A stretch of DNA of 64,000 nucleotides from Sciurus carolinensis (GCF_902686445.1 NC_062216.1:6283084-6347083), one strand, 5' to 3'; positions 1 to 12,030 are shown, counted from the first letter of the stretch. Made by a program: numbers and translations. Notes: generated from the sequence alone by a model not told the origin.

Positions 1-1925
1 AACTCCTCCAGAAGACTTCTAGACTTCATCAATGAATTCAGCAAAATAGCAGACTATAAAATCAACACACATAAATCTAAAGCATTTTTATACACACAGT
101 GATGAAATATCTGAAAGGGAAATAAGGAAAACAACTCCATTTGCAATACCTCAAAAAAAAAAATACTTGGGAATCAATCTAACCAAAGAATTAAAAGATC
201 TCTACAATGAAAAATCAAAACATTGAAGAAAGAAATTCAGGAAGACCTTAGAAGATGGAAAGATCTCCCATGTTAATGGATTGGCTAGAATTAATATTGT
301 CAAAGTGGCCATACTACCAAAAGTGTGATTCAGATTCAATGTAATTCCAATTAAAATCCCAATGATGTACCTTGCAGAAATAGTACAAGGAATCATGAAA
401 TTCATCTGGAAGAATAAGAAACCCAGAATAGCTAAAGCAATCCTTAGCAGGAAGAATGAAACAGGTGATATCACAATACCAGAACTTCAACTATACTACA
501 AAGCAATAGTAACAAAAATGGCATGGTATTGGCACCAAAATAGACAGGTAGGTCAATGGTACAGAAGAGAGAACATGGACACAAACCCAAATAAATACAA
601 TTTTCTCATACTAGACAAATGTGCTAAAAATATGCAATGGAGAAAAGATAGTGTCTTCAACAAGTGGTGCTGGGAAAATTGAAATCCATATGCAACAGAA
701 TGGAACTAAACCACTATCTCTCAACCTGCACAAAAATCAACTCACAATGGATCAAGGACCTTGGAATAAGACCAGAGACCCTGCATCTTATAGAAAAAAA
801 ATTAGGTCCAAATCTTCAACTTGTTGGCTTAGGATCAGACTTCCTTAACAGGACTCCCATAGCACAAGAAATAAAAGCAAGAATCAATAACTGGGATAGA
901 TTCAAACCAAAAGCTTTCTCTCAGCAAAGGAAACTATCAGCAATGCAAAGAGAGAGCCTACAGAGTGGGAGAAAATCTTTGCCACTCACACTTGAGATAG
1001 AGCACTAATTTCCAGACTATATAAAGACCTCAAAAAACTCTACACCAAGAATACAAATAACCCAATCAACAAATGGGCTAAAGATATGAACAGACACTTC
1101 AGAGACGAAGATCTATAAGAAATCAACAAACATATGAAAAAATGTTCACCATCTGTAGTAATAAGGGAAATGCAATTCAAAACTGCATTAAGATTTCATC
1201 TCACCTGATTTAGAATGGCAATTATCAAGAATACAAGCAACAATAGGTGTTGGAGGGTATGTGGGGAAAAAGGTACACTCGTACATGGCTGGTGGGACTG
1301 CAAATTAGTGCAGCCACTCTGGAAAGCAGTGTGGAAATTCCTTAGAAAACTTGGAATGAACCCACCATTTGACCCAGGTATCCCACTCCTCAGACTATAC
1401 CCAAAGTACTTAAAATCAGTATACTACAGAGTTACAGCCATATCAATGTTCCTAACTGCTCAATTCACAATAGCCAGATTGTAGAACCAACCTAGATGTC
1501 CTTCAATGGATGAATGGATAAAGAAACTGTGGTGTATATACATACAATGGAATATTACTCAACTATATAGAAAAATAAAATTATGGCATTTGCAGGAAAA
1601 TGGATGAAATTGGAGAATATCATGGTAAGTGAGATGAGTCAATGTCAAAATCCAATGGATGAATGTTCTCACTGACAAGCAGACGATGACACATAATGGG
1701 AGGTGGGAGGGGGGCAAGAATGGAGGAAGGAAGGACTGTATAGAGGGGAAAGAGTGTTGGGAGGGGTGGGGGGGAAGGAAAAAATAACAGAATGAATCAA
1801 ACATCATTACCCTATGTAAATGTATGATTACGCAAATGGTATGCTATTACTCCATGTACAAAGAGTAACAACATGTTTCCCATTTGTTTACAATAAAAAT
1901 AAACTAAAAAATAAGAAAAACAAAT
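1..1925 (+). mobile_element. Young L1 LINE, 3' part, cut by window start
   Basis: The sequence matches the second half of the L1 at 47837-54370 collinearly, starting just after the reverse-transcriptase catalytic motif and running to the 3' end. The ORF2 C-terminal region is seen in pieces at 362-682, 664-1008 and 1215-1484, separated by frameshifts and stops, so no complete ORF2 remains. The 3' end has the G-rich stretch at 1695-1790 and a terminal A/T-rich tail near 1890-1925, as in the other young copies of the window. The 5' part lies outside the window, so its length and target duplication cannot be judged. L1 ORF2 encodes an endonuclease/reverse transcriptase; this copy cannot make a full product. 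Confidence 0.93.
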
Positions 1926-2330
1926 AATTTTAAGAAAGAAGGAAAGAATGAATGCAAGAGTTCTTTATACAACACAGTGACTATCACTGATACAGGGTAT
2001 TTTGTAAAAATGTTAGAAAATGAATTATTTTCTAAAAATGTTAGAAAATGAATACTTTTTCATCACAAGAATGACATTATTAACATAATGATAATATGTT
2101 AATTAGCTACATTAAGTCATTCCACAATGTATACATTCTTCAAAACTCATGTTGTATATCATAAATACAATTTTATTTGGCAATTCAAATTACAAAAAAA
2201 TTCTTCAGAATCCATACTTTGTAAAACTCTATAGTCTCACAAATTACTTAAGGCAAGTATTTAAAAAATTTTTAAGAATGTAATCTTACTGGCTTTACAC
2301 CAGAATAAATACCGTATTTATAAAAAAAAA
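1926..2330. other. AT-rich intergenic DNA
   Basis: No coding or RNA gene is recognised. It is low in GC and contains a short tandem duplication at about 2003-2055, where a segment containing 'tgttagaaaatgaat' occurs twice. It may be the outer end of the inverted duplication described for 2000-4610, but the match to about 19770-19900 is weak here. Confidence 0.5.
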
Positions 2331-2689
2331 AAAACCATAATGGAACACCTAAGAGATTGCCTATGGAAATATACATATTTATGCATGCACATATTATATA
2401 TTATATATGTTCATATGTATATATACCTATCTATATATGTATACATTATTTTTTTTCAAAATGAAATGTTTAAGAAGCAATAAAATAAATCTGTTGCTGT
2501 ATTCCCTCTGATAAATGAGAGAGTGGGCTATTGCAATACAAACATTCCAACAATTTTCTGAGTCTGAGAGTACAAATATTCAATGCATTTTCCAAAATAT
2601 TACATCATCAAAATTTCATTTACTCTCATTTACCCAATTTTCCACTGACCTTCATGTCAGGTGTTTTTTTTTTTTTTTTGAACTATACT

Positions 2690-3765
2690 AATAATTAATA
2701 TGAGTATATATAAACTATATATTGTAATTAAAATGTATAAATGTTCAACACTGTAAAATGCAAGCAATAAATATGTACTCTATACATATGTCACACTTTA
2801 AATATCAATAAGCCATTATGTTGAAAGACAAAGAAGACATTAAGCATGGGAAATTTGAAGTAGAGCTATTCATATAAAGTAAATTTCAAGAAAAAGAGTT
2901 TTCACAGGTAGAGGGGAACATTTCTTAACTATACTAGAGTAATTTCTTCAAGATAGTATAAAAATCCTGCCTGTGTATGTACCCAATTAGAAAATGCCAA
3001 ACTACATGAAGTAAAACTTCATCAAGCTTAGAAAGACAAACCCATAATCATATTTGGAGGCTTGGCATCGCCTTTATGTTGCTGGAGGGAGTAATGAGAT
3101 TGAAGGCTTAACAACATTATCAGCCACCTGGACCTACTTGTTATTTATAGAGCACTGTACACAAAAATGAAAATTAGAAAATACAGAGGAATGAACCATA
3201 TTCTGTCATAAAATAAGCTTTGAAAGTTTATTTAAAAATTTTAAAAGTTTGAAATCATGAAACTGTGTTTCCTGCATGATTAAAAACATTAGAAATCAAT
3301 CACCTGAAGATATCTAGAACCCCACTTCCATATCTCAACTATTTAAAATTAAATGGCACAGATATAAATATCTTCTCAAAGAAATAAGAAAGCAAAAGAA
3401 AATTAAATAAATGGTGCTTAGAACTAAGTGATAATAAAATCTTAAAAATCTGAGAATCTCCAGGATGAAATAGTACTTGATGAACACTTATAACTGAAAG
3501 TATTTGTCTCAGAAAGAAGTTAGATTAAAAATCAATTTACTTTCAAATTAGGAAGTGGGAAGGAAAAAATAAGAGTAGGAGCAGAAACATGGGAAATAGA
3601 AAAGAAATAATACAGTAAAAGTTGATACAAATCTAACAAGTCTAATCAAGAAAAAAGCAAGAAAGCATATCAATGGAAAAGAAGCTATCAAAACAACCCT
3701 ATGAATGCTAAAATGCATTAATATTACAATTGTATACTTATAATTATACAACTTACATATCTTGA
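2690..3765 (+). mobile_element. Old L1 fragment, ORF2 region
   Basis: The plus strand resembles the endonuclease-to-RT part of an ancient L1 ORF2; its reverse complement matches 18470-19400 and 58010-58420, which read as antisense L1. No open frame of useful length remains. It is joined at about 3765 to L1 sequence of the opposite orientation, and this junction recurs in the partner arm. Subfamily cannot be assigned by eye. Confidence 0.55.
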
Positions 3766-4610
3766 CCTACTTTAGAAGATAGAATCCCCTGCTTGTTTAT
3801 ACAGTCCATGTGAGTGATATGTTTTTTTCCCAACTTTTCACTGTCAGTCTGTGGATGTCTTTTTCTATGCGGTGAGTGTCTTGGAGACAGGAATACGCTC
3901 GGTTTTGTTTATGAATCCAACCTTCCAGTCCATATCTTTTGATTGATGAGTTAGGCCATCAATATTCAAGATTATTATTCAGATATGATTTTGTTCTCAG
4001 TCATTTGGATTTATTTCTAGTTTTTAATTTCAATTACTTTCCTTTTTGATTGACTATTCCTTTAGTGTAGTTCCTCCCTTCACTGGTTTTCTTTTTTTAA
4101 CTTTATCTTCAGGGAATGTTTTGCTGAGAATATTCTGATGTGCAGGCTTTCTGGGTGTGAGTTCTTTTAATTTTGTTTTCATCAAGGAAGGTTTTATTTC
4201 TTGTGCAAATCTGAAACTTAATTTTGCTGGATGTAGGAATCTTGGATGGCATCCATTTTCTTTCAGAGGTTGGTATATGTTGGTCCAGTGCCTCCTTGCT
4301 TTGAGGGTCTGGGTTGAAAAATGAGCTGAGATTCAAATTGTTTTCTCCTATATATAATCTGACATTTTCCCCCCACAGTCTTTAAAATTTAATTCTTATT
4401 CTGGGTACTAGGCATGTTCATTACAATGTGCCATGATGTGGCTCTGTTGAAACTTTGCACATTTGGAATCTTGTAAGCCTCTTGTGTTTGATTTTCCAAT
4501 TCATTCTTTGTATTTGAGAAATTTTCTGACACTATTTCATTGAAAAGATGTGCATTCTTTTGCTTTGTCTCTCTGCACCTCATTCTATCCTGATAATTCT
4601 TAAATTTGCC
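3766..4610 (-). mobile_element. Old L1 fragment, ORF1 3' end to ORF2 endonuclease
   Basis: Minus-strand reading gives the C-terminal half of L1 ORF1 (4389-4610, containing NENQTQEAYK-like and HIVM-like motifs common to the ORF1 copies here), the inter-ORF region (4100-4340) and the start of the ORF2 endonuclease (3790-4090). Stops and frameshifts are frequent. It ends abruptly at about 4610 against GC-richer, unrelated DNA. Confidence 0.75.
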
Positions 4611-4900
4611 AAGGAAGAAGCAAATGACCCCCAGCCTCAGCTGTAAGGCACCCTCAGAGGCACACAGAAGACCCATGCCCTTTGCCCATTGCACTACCAG
4701 AATCCACTGGAGGGAACATCTCCCCATGCTACCTGCTTGCTGGGAGGGTCAGCTCCACTCCTGCACCTGGACACAAAGCTCCAACACAGCCCCAACCCTC
4801 TCAGGTTCTGTTGCTGCGGCAGCAGCCTACTGACCTCAGTCCCTCTCACTTGTGGAACACTGCACCTGTGAGGCCTACAGCACTCAGTACTCCTGAGGTG
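4611..4900. other. GC-rich unclassified segment
   Basis: Short overlapping open frames exist on both strands (4606-4833, 4682-4912, 4694-4909) but none resembles a known domain and they overlap each other, which argues against coding. It may be a 5' piece of the adjacent L1 or unique DNA; I cannot decide. Confidence 0.4.
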
Positions 4901-6200
4901 AGTTGGCATTAGAAATCTTTCCTCCTTCCTCTGTGCACTGCCCTTACCTATCCCTTCTCATGTCTCCCTACCTCCACCCCTTCCTTCCTGTCCTGGATTT
5001 GCCAAGATCACTGTACATGTCTCACACCAAGGTGCAGGTGAATGAGTCATGAAATGCATTCGGGTTCCCAGTAAGTTGTTGCACCCAGAGCTCCCAATAC
5101 ACGGGAGGGAAAAGAGTCTGGTGTAAGTTACTCTGTTTAAAGAATGCCTAGTTTTTCCAAAGGCCTCATAATCATATATCCTTTCTATATGTATCTCCAA
5201 TTGACTAAGATAGAAATGAAGTTTTCTCAGGGAGAAAAATGGCAAGCTTCCCTGGAACCTACTGTAATTTGGATGAGGAAGGATTGTTGATGTGAGGTGC
5301 TGCATTTGCTGTGCCTGCCTTCCCCAGCTTAGAGCTTCAGCAAGACAGATATGGAGGAAACTAACATCAGTCTGGCCAGTGACCTTATTAAAAATCTAAA
5401 CCATGGTTCTAGCCTTGAGTTCCAGAATCCTACTTTCTTAGATTTGAGTACTGTTTCTTAGAGGTGACTAGCTCTTTAGGATTCCAGGAGCCATATTTAT
5501 CTCACTACTTCTCCTCCCTGGTTTTGATTAGAATCCCCTGTCTTGTTTTAAGAAGGATCATCACATCAGACACTATCCCCAACATCAGTGCTCTCAGGGA
5601 GGAGGGAAAAGCACTTGATTAATCTTCCCTGCAGAACCACAGAGCTTCTTTTCTTGACCCTAGTCAGAGGTGTTCCCAAAGGTAGAGAAGGAGATGGCTT
5701 TTCAATGACTTCTGATCAGTGCTAACCAACATCAGTAAAGTTCCAAATCTGCTAACTATTGCAATCACCCAGCGAAGTATTTTGAAATCCCAGTGCCCAG
5801 GTATTAAGTAAAATACAAACTCACTCACAGAGAACTTTTCATCTTGGCTAGAATTTTTAAAATTCATTAGGAATGAGGGGAAAATACAGTGATATGTATT
5901 TAAGTGCACAGGATGAATAAACTTGATTGCCATATTTGTTCATTTTAGACTCATCTTCAGAATGTGAGGCAAATAGACTCCATATTTATCAGATAAATAT
6001 GTTGAAGAGAAATGATTCTCAAAGGGATTTGCTAGGTAAGCAGTCACAATATTGATACTCCCTCCAATATTGAGGAGAATATTAACATCAAAATAAAATA
6101 AGTATATGTTTATGATGACTTTTAAAAACCCCAGTGTTCATGAATAAGAAAACTTTGTCCAAAATGGACTCCACTGGCATCCTCCAGTGTCAAGGGGTAT
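4900..6200 (+). repeat. Direct paralogous segment, copy 1 (partner 34600-35970)
   Basis: Collinear similarity to 34600-35970 in the same orientation. The best parts are 5530-5935 against 35300-35705 (for example 'catcacatcagacactat' in both) and 6060-6260 against 35810-35960 (for example 'attaacatcaaaataaa' in both). Similarity at 4900-5500 is patchy. No open frame is conserved between the copies, so the unit does not look coding. It could be a low-copy duplication or an unrecognised ancient repeat. Confidence 0.7.
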
Positions 6201-7496
6201 TTTCTGATGCAGTGCTCTTTCGAAAAAATAGAGACCACAGAGATCACCCAGAGTTCCTCTGATGAGTCATTGGACAACAGGGATCATTTCAACACTACAC
6301 TTGCATTACAGCTCACTATCTATAATGCATATCAACTCAGATCTTCCTACATCTTATTTCATGTAAAAGCCTTCACATGCTGTCTTACTAAGTGCCCATG
6401 TTAATGCCAATTTACTTTCACATGATTCACAGTGTAAATATCTGTGTGTTTGTTTCAGCACTTTAGGTCTCAGCAGTTGCACCCATTCCACAGCTGGGGA
6501 CATTCCTCTTCTCTAGGTATAGCCTGCTCCCTGTGTCTTTGCTTCCTCAGCCCAACAGTGCTTGCCTAGTCACATGTGTGTGGAGTGTGAGTCTTCCTTT
6601 CCATGGTGCATCTCACTCCCAATCACTGTCCTCAGAGGAGCACGACACCTGATGATCTTCATAGCAGACACACACAGGCACATGGGAGCCATGTCCCTTG
6701 ACCTTTTCCAGAATGGGAGGGCTCTCAGCAGGAAGGGTTTTCTTCTCAGGAGAATAGAAGGAGGCAACTGTAATGAACTTGAACCACACCTGTCAGTGTC
6801 CAATCTCCTGGAGACCATTCTCAGGGTTTTTTTTTTTTTTGGAACATAGATGGATGGTGGATGGTGGAACTTGAAGAAGGACTGCCTGGAATTCAGGACC
6901 AGTCTTTTGCCTATAGGGTGCAGACATTGCTGGGCATCTTGACTGGTATTGTCCACATAGCCCAGAATGACACTTTTGCTCCTAGTCCACATACACCTGG
7001 CAGAGGCAGGAGAGAATGGATACACCCCAATTCAAGACCCTGAGAGCTCTCCTGGGGAGTCTGGTTGTGACTGAGTCTAGGATTCCTTTGGGCATTCTGA
7101 CAAGTCTCACTGGGGACAAGGACATGTCCCTTTTCATGGCCTGTGCTCACTTCAATGTCCTGGTCCCCTCTGGATGCTACAATCTGCAGGCATGTGGCTG
7201 GGACACATTAGGACCTTTCTACAGTGCTCGAGAGTTGTGCACCTGGCCCACATCATGTCTTTTGAAGGCATGACATGACTCCAAAACTTTCAAAACTTGA
7301 AAGAAGACTCCCTCTGGCTTTGGGACTGCTGTCTTCACATGGAGGGCAGGATTTTGGTCAGAGTGCCTTAATGATAGCAGGCATCTGTCAGTGAAAACCA
7401 GTACCTTTCCTTTTCTGGGCCCAGGAGATACAAGTTCAAGTGTGTGGACGGGAATCATAGCAGTAAGATGGTCTCATGTGACTGATGTTCACAGGG
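6201..7496. other. Unannotated DNA of normal composition
   Basis: No repeat family or gene was recognised. The longest open frame is 151 codons on the minus strand (6570-7025), overlapped by plus-strand frames of 95 and 60 codons, with no recognisable domain or splice structure. A T-run sits at 6827-6840. Confidence 0.4.
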
Positions 7497-7502
7497 GGCT
7501 TA
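7497..7502 (+). repeat. Target-site duplication, left copy (GGCTTA)
   Basis: Exact 6-bp match to 8513-8518 on the far side of the outer LTR; it fixes the LTR ends at 7503 and 8512. Confidence 0.8.
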
Positions 7503-7529
7503 TGTCAGGGTTCGCAGACCCCACCCTAG

Positions 7530-7800
7530 CCTGGCATTGAGCCAGGGCAACCTGGTTTGCAACAAACACACTGGCACTGAGCCAGGGCAGCCTGGTTTGC
7601 AACATCAAGGACTTCAGTGTGGCACCTGGCACTGAGCCGGGGCAACCTGGTTTGCAACAAACAGTTGACACTGCTTAAGGAAGTTACCCTGACACTGAGC
7701 CAGGGTGGCCTGGTTTGCAACATCAAGGACTTCAGTGTGGCACCTGGCAATGAGCCGGGGCAACCTGGTTTGCAACAAACAGCTGACACTGCTTAAGGAA
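7530..7800 (+). repeat. Minisatellite in U3 of the outer LTR
   Basis: Five copies of a core reading about 'gagccagggcaacctggttt' start near 7537, 7580, 7634, 7696 and 7751. The last four form a higher-order repeat with a period near 116 bp, alternating two spacers (one with 'atcaaggacttcagtgtgg', the other with 'acactgcttaagga'). This is a two-level tandem array inside the LTR promoter region. Confidence 0.88.
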
Positions 7801-7981
7801 ATCGTTCTGATTGGATGAGGTGATTCGTGCTCGCTGTGTGCTCTCTTGATACCCCTATTGTATTATATTGTAATCATGCTCTCCCCACATGCTCTGTAAC
7901 CTGATTGGCTCATGATTCATATATAAGGACCGTGACTTCCTTGTTAAAGAAGAACAAGGAAAAGGAGAAAGAAGAAAGAAG

Positions 7982-8427
7982 TATCGCGTTCCTTCTGGAA
8001 GTTTATTATGCACAGTCCCTCTCCTACACTTCTCTTACTCCCAGCTTCCGTGCACTCCTAGCTTCTCTTCTCTCAGCTTCTTCTTACTCCCAGCTTCCGC
8101 GCACTTCCAGCTTCTCTTCTCTAGGCTTCTTCTTACTCCCAGCTTCCGCGCACTCCCAGCTTCCAGCTCAGCTTCAGCCTTCGTCCCCTTACTCTCCCAC
8201 CCACTAGGCTTATATACACTTCAACCAATCAGGGGAGAGTACACGAGGTAAACGCGGACAGCTGCAAGCATAGGATAGGTACACGAGGGGGGCATGCTCT
8301 AATCACATCGTTAACTAGCCAATCATTGGAATTCGCTGGTTGTTTACTGTACAGCTGGCCGCTTTTGGCTCAGCGTCAGGCGCCATCTTGACCATGCCCA
8401 AGGCTGGGGGTCCCGGAAACCCCCACA
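7982..8427 (-). mobile_element. Second IAP-like solo LTR nested inside the first
   Basis: On the minus strand it starts TGTGGGGGTTTCC (complement of the end at 8427), followed by an AAGATGGCGCCTGACGC segment like the opening of mouse IAP LTRs, two CCAAT-type motifs (gattgg), a TATA-like motif (tatataagcc, 8205-8214) and a poly(A) signal near 8005-8010, and ends GGAACGCGATA like the outer LTR. Flanks AAGAAG (7976-7981) and ATGAAG (8428-8433) are a 6-bp duplication with one mismatch. It lies within the R region of the outer LTR, so it inserted later. Confidence 0.82.
8034..8165 (-). repeat. Tandem repeat in R/U5 of the inner LTR
   Basis: About 2.7 copies of a roughly 49-bp unit, beginning 'cttactcccagcttcc' on the plus strand near 8034, 8083 and 8132. 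It falls between the TATA motif and poly(A) signal, where IAP LTRs have a CT-rich, length-variable R region. Confidence 0.85.
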
Positions 8428-8512
8428 ATGAAGAGGAAGAAGAGAACAATAAAGAGCTCTGATGAACAACCAGTTTGTCGTGTCTCTCTCTGCGGGCAGA
8501 GGGAACGCGATA

Positions 8513-8518
8513 GGCTTA
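8513..8518 (+). repeat. Target-site duplication, right copy (GGCTTA)
   Basis: Exact 6-bp match to 7497-7502. Confidence 0.8.
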
Positions 8519-11164
8519 CTCAAGCAGACAGGGTGTAGGACAGATCTCCCCTGGGTTGTTTGAATTGGCATTGGCCTGCTTTCATGCTACAGGAAAAGAC
8601 AGACACATAAAATATTCATTAGTACTTGCTCTACATCAAGTGAAAATAAAAATCTGTCAATCATGATATGGAACATAGAACTTGAAAGTTAACTGTAAGA
8701 TAATAACAAGTAGTCATTTTCAACTTGAGGTAGTGTTCCAGGTGTGGTGATAAAATATAAATATGTTAGCTTATCCAATGATAAAAATCATGCAAAATTG
8801 GAAAATTAAAATCATTCTTAATATTTTATGTGGTTATAAGTTTTTAACAGGCTCGTTCCTGCTACTTGTATGGAATAAAATTGTCTAATGTGATTTGGAG
8901 GACACTCTAATAGCTGGCAAGTTTTGAAAACAAGTTGAGTGTATGTACCCACACTAAGTAAGAATATCCTGCACTAAGATTTGGTCTTGTGCAGCAATTT
9001 AATTCAACCATTCCTCTCTGGCAGGTAATTGAGAGATGTGCAAGTCCCTCTACAAAAAATTGGAAATATCAGAGCTGAAAAATACACAAACTTGAATCAC
9101 ATTGTACAGAGCAAATTGGAGCAGATGGCTCATGCAGAAGAGACATGGAATGAAGCCAATAAGTGCTGCCCAAAGTTGGAAAGAAGCAACGCAGAAGGGA
9201 GAGACTCACCTTCAAGCAGGCTCAAGGCTCTGTCACTTCCTTCCAATGTGTCTGCTGCCTCTCCTGGGGACTCTTGGTATATTTCTGGGGGAGATCATTC
9301 TGCTGCTCCTCTTCTCTACTGAACAAATAATGTCAATTATGTGTATCCAAGTGGAGAAGCAGAGTTTAAGGTCCTGGTCTCATTAAGTGATTGGTGATAC
9401 ACATATTGTAGCCCTGTGACAATTGCTACATCGTGTCTTCCCTCAGGTCAGACCCTTACCCTGACTGCAGGCAGATGGTCTTTCTCATTTTCTAACTAAG
9501 TAGTTTTATATGTTCTCCATTCCTTCTGTGCCTGTAGTGTGCCACGCACCTAGATGTGCTCTCACACCACCCCTTTACTGATTGGACATGAGAAAAATGA
9601 GCCCCTTGGTGTGGTTTCCTGATATAAAGATTTTGTCTATTCCTTTCCAGTTTTTCTGTAAGTGCCTGGAGATGGCTGTGCAGTGGTGTAGAGAAGGAGA
9701 GACACAACTACCTTGGATTGCAGTGGAGGGGGGATGACTTCCTTTCCCATGCTCAACTTTGCATCTGGTTCTTTTGCCTCTCAGGCTAGTTAAAGCCTCC
9801 TGTGATCTGGAGATTCTCAGGTTGCCCTTGTGCCTGGTCCTCCTTCTCCTGCTGTGGACCCAAGGCTTGTGTGGCCAATGCCCCCCCCATCCCAGCACTT
9901 CACTGGCCATCTTCTCCTCCTTCAAGTGTTTCCAAAGCCCCACATTTCTTGCACTTCACCTGTGGGTAGAAAATGAAAATGTTAGTGCATGAGCAGAATG
10001 ACAGCCAATATTCCATTATCAAGAAAAGGACAGATTTTCACATCTTAGTATTATATATTTGGGAGAGAATCAGATAGGAGGTCCATTTCTAGGGTACTGG
10101 AGATGCTAGAGTGGTTCCCAAAACCCAGAGTTGATGGAGGCACAAGTAGGAAGGACTACACAATCTGAGAGATGGGATACTGAGCCAGGATTCAAAAAAT
10201 GGACAACATCTTGGCTGGATGTGATACTTATTTTCAGGTAAAGCAATCACTGGCAGTGTAAGAACAGACCAGTTGGCCTGATGGGGAGTTCCCAGACTAG
10301 CCCATGATGGGATTGGAATGGACAACTCAGTTACAGAGACAGAACCTCTATGATCTAACCCAGGCTCCTTAATCCATGTTGGCCCCTGGCTTTCCATATA
10401 CCCAGGTCTCCACTTACCCTGGGACCCTCCTACTCTGGTGAGGGAGCCCTGGTACCCACTGCTGCCCTCTGCTACTTTTTCACATTCTGGGTATTAAAGA
10501 ATCTATGTAGCTGAGGGTGTGGGAACTATCTGTCCATGGCCTCATCTCCTTACAGTCAGGTCTGTGTTCCTCAGGTGTCAGATTTAGAATTCTCTCAGTC
10601 ACATGGAAAAGAAAAAAGTTCTATTCACAGAGAAACAAATGCCCTACTATGTGCATTTCCTTGCCTTTTTGTGATAGATAGAACCATGACCACATAGTCA
10701 GAACTATTCCACACAATGTGATGTCCCATTACCACATGTTTCTCCATTCTCTGCTATAGTCACCTGGTCCAAGGATGGTACCCTGTCCTAGGCCAGACAC
10801 ATTGCCTGGTAATGAGACATTTGTTCCCCGAGTGACTGATTCTAGAGAACATGTTCATTTCTATTGCAACACAGTGTGTGAGTGTCAACAGAGGAAGTGA
10901 TTTCCTTGAGTGATGAAACAATCATGGCCATGAGGACTGGTATAAATATAGTTCTCTTGCACAACTATTTGAAAACCAAACTATTTTCATATCATATCCT
11001 GTGAGTTCAGGAGAGGCTGTTTTCAGATAAATGTTCCAAAGAAATTCTATTATGTAGCATACATAGAATTGAAGTTCATAATTTGCATTCCAATTTGCTG
11101 ACTTAATTTTAGCACCCTGCTATTTAATTACTTTCTCATAAATATAAAATTAAAGCATTTGCTT
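8519..11164. other. Unannotated DNA, no gene recognised
   Basis: No repeat family or gene could be assigned across 2.6 kb. Two stretches look faintly exon-like: 9029-9322 (97-codon open frame) and 9759-9992 (77-codon open frame containing a leucine-rich hydrophobic run of about 12 residues, preceded by a pyrimidine-rich 'cctctcag'). Neither has a recognisable domain or partner exon. Confidence 0.4.
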
Positions 11165-11793
11165 TTTTAATTTTATTATTTTTTTATTTTTATTCATTGA
11201 GCACAAATGGTTTACAACTATCTTTTCTCTGGTTGTATACCAAATAGATTCACACCATTTGTGTGCTCACAAATGTCCATAGGGTAATGATGCTTGTCTC
11301 ATTCTATTATTTTCTTTTCCCACCCTTACCCACCCCTCATTTTCCTGTACACAATTCATCCCTCCTCCATTCTTGCCTCTTTCCCATCCCCCATTATATA
11401 TCATCATCCACTTATCAGATAAATTATTCAGGCTTTGTTTTTATAGGATTGGCTTATTTCATTTAGCATGATATTTTCCCACTCCATCCATTTACTGCAA
11501 ATTCCATAATTTTTTTCCTTATGGCTAAATAATAATCCCTTATATATTTATTTGTATATATATGCCACAATTTCTGCATCCATGTATCTATTGAAGGGCA
11601 TCTAGATTGGTTCCACAATCTAGCTCTTGTAAATTAAGCTGCTATAAACATTGAGGTAGCTGTGTCACAGTTATATGCTGATTTTAAGTCCTTTTGGTAT
11701 AGGCCCAGGAGTGGAGTAGCTGGGTCAAATTGTGGTTCCATTCAAAGTTTTCTAAGGCTTCTCCATACTGCTTTCCAGAGTGGCTGTACCACT
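11165..11793 (-). mobile_element. 5'-truncated L1, antisense
   Basis: The minus strand matches the 3' end of the young L1s: an A-rich tail (T-rich here, 11165-11200), the G-rich 3' UTR (C-rich, 11320-11395), the ORF2 C-terminal end, and truncation at about 11793 inside ORF2. It is more diverged than the copy at 47837. No clear target duplication was seen. Confidence 0.85.
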
Positions 11794-12030
11794 TTGAAAT
11801 AAAATGAACAGAGGAAATATTTAGACTTGGCAAATTCATGTAATAAATTAGGCTCCAAATCAAGAACTGACATATTCAAAATATTCACAAAATATCCTGA
11901 TTCTTTTCTGATCATGGTGGACTGAAGCTAGGAATAAACAGAAAGAGAAATTTGGACATTTTATACAATATTGAAAATGAATAAGTGAGATTTCAAGAAA
12001 GAGTTGGTGATTCAAAAATGGTAAGGAGAG
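11794..12030. other. Short spacer with no recognised feature
   Basis: AT-rich sequence between an antisense L1 end and the probable 5' end of an old sense L1; nothing else recognised. Confidence 0.4.

Larger units (their letters stand above)
2000..4610 (-). repeat. Inverted paralogous segment, arm 1 (partner 17200-19900)
   Basis: Read on the minus strand, this interval aligns collinearly with 17200-19900 on the plus strand. Shared landmarks include an ORF1-to-endonuclease stretch of an old L1, its junction to oppositely oriented L1 sequence, and the following AT-rich stretch (about 2330-2690 against 19490-19770). The partner has a younger 3' L1 fragment inserted at 17346-18110; this arm has the matching uninterrupted site near 4100-4130. 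The match is clear from about 2330 to 4340 and weaker outside that. Divergence by eye is roughly 20%, so the duplication is old. Confidence 0.8.
7503..8512 (+). mobile_element. IAP-like (class II ERV) solo LTR, interrupted
   Basis: The element begins TGTCAGGGTTCGC and ends GGAACGCGATA. It is flanked by an exact 6-bp target duplication, GGCTTA, at 7497-7502 and 8513-8518; six bases is the class II ERV hallmark. A TATA-like motif lies at 7919-7926, a CCAAT-type motif (gattgg) at 7902-7907 and a polyadenylation signal at about 8451-8456. About 446 bp between TATA and poly(A) signal is a second LTR in the opposite orientation; without it the LTR would be about 560 bp, ordinary for the class. No gag, pol or env follows, so it is a solo LTR left by LTR-LTR recombination. 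Confidence 0.85.

Noticed and set aside
6570..7025. 151-codon minus-strand open frame as a gene
   Set aside because: Overlapped by open frames on the other strand, no domain, no splice context; likely chance in GC-richer DNA.
7530..7800. CRISPR-like array
   Set aside because: The repeats and spacers are themselves repeated with a 116-bp period inside a retroviral LTR; this is a minisatellite in a mammalian genome.
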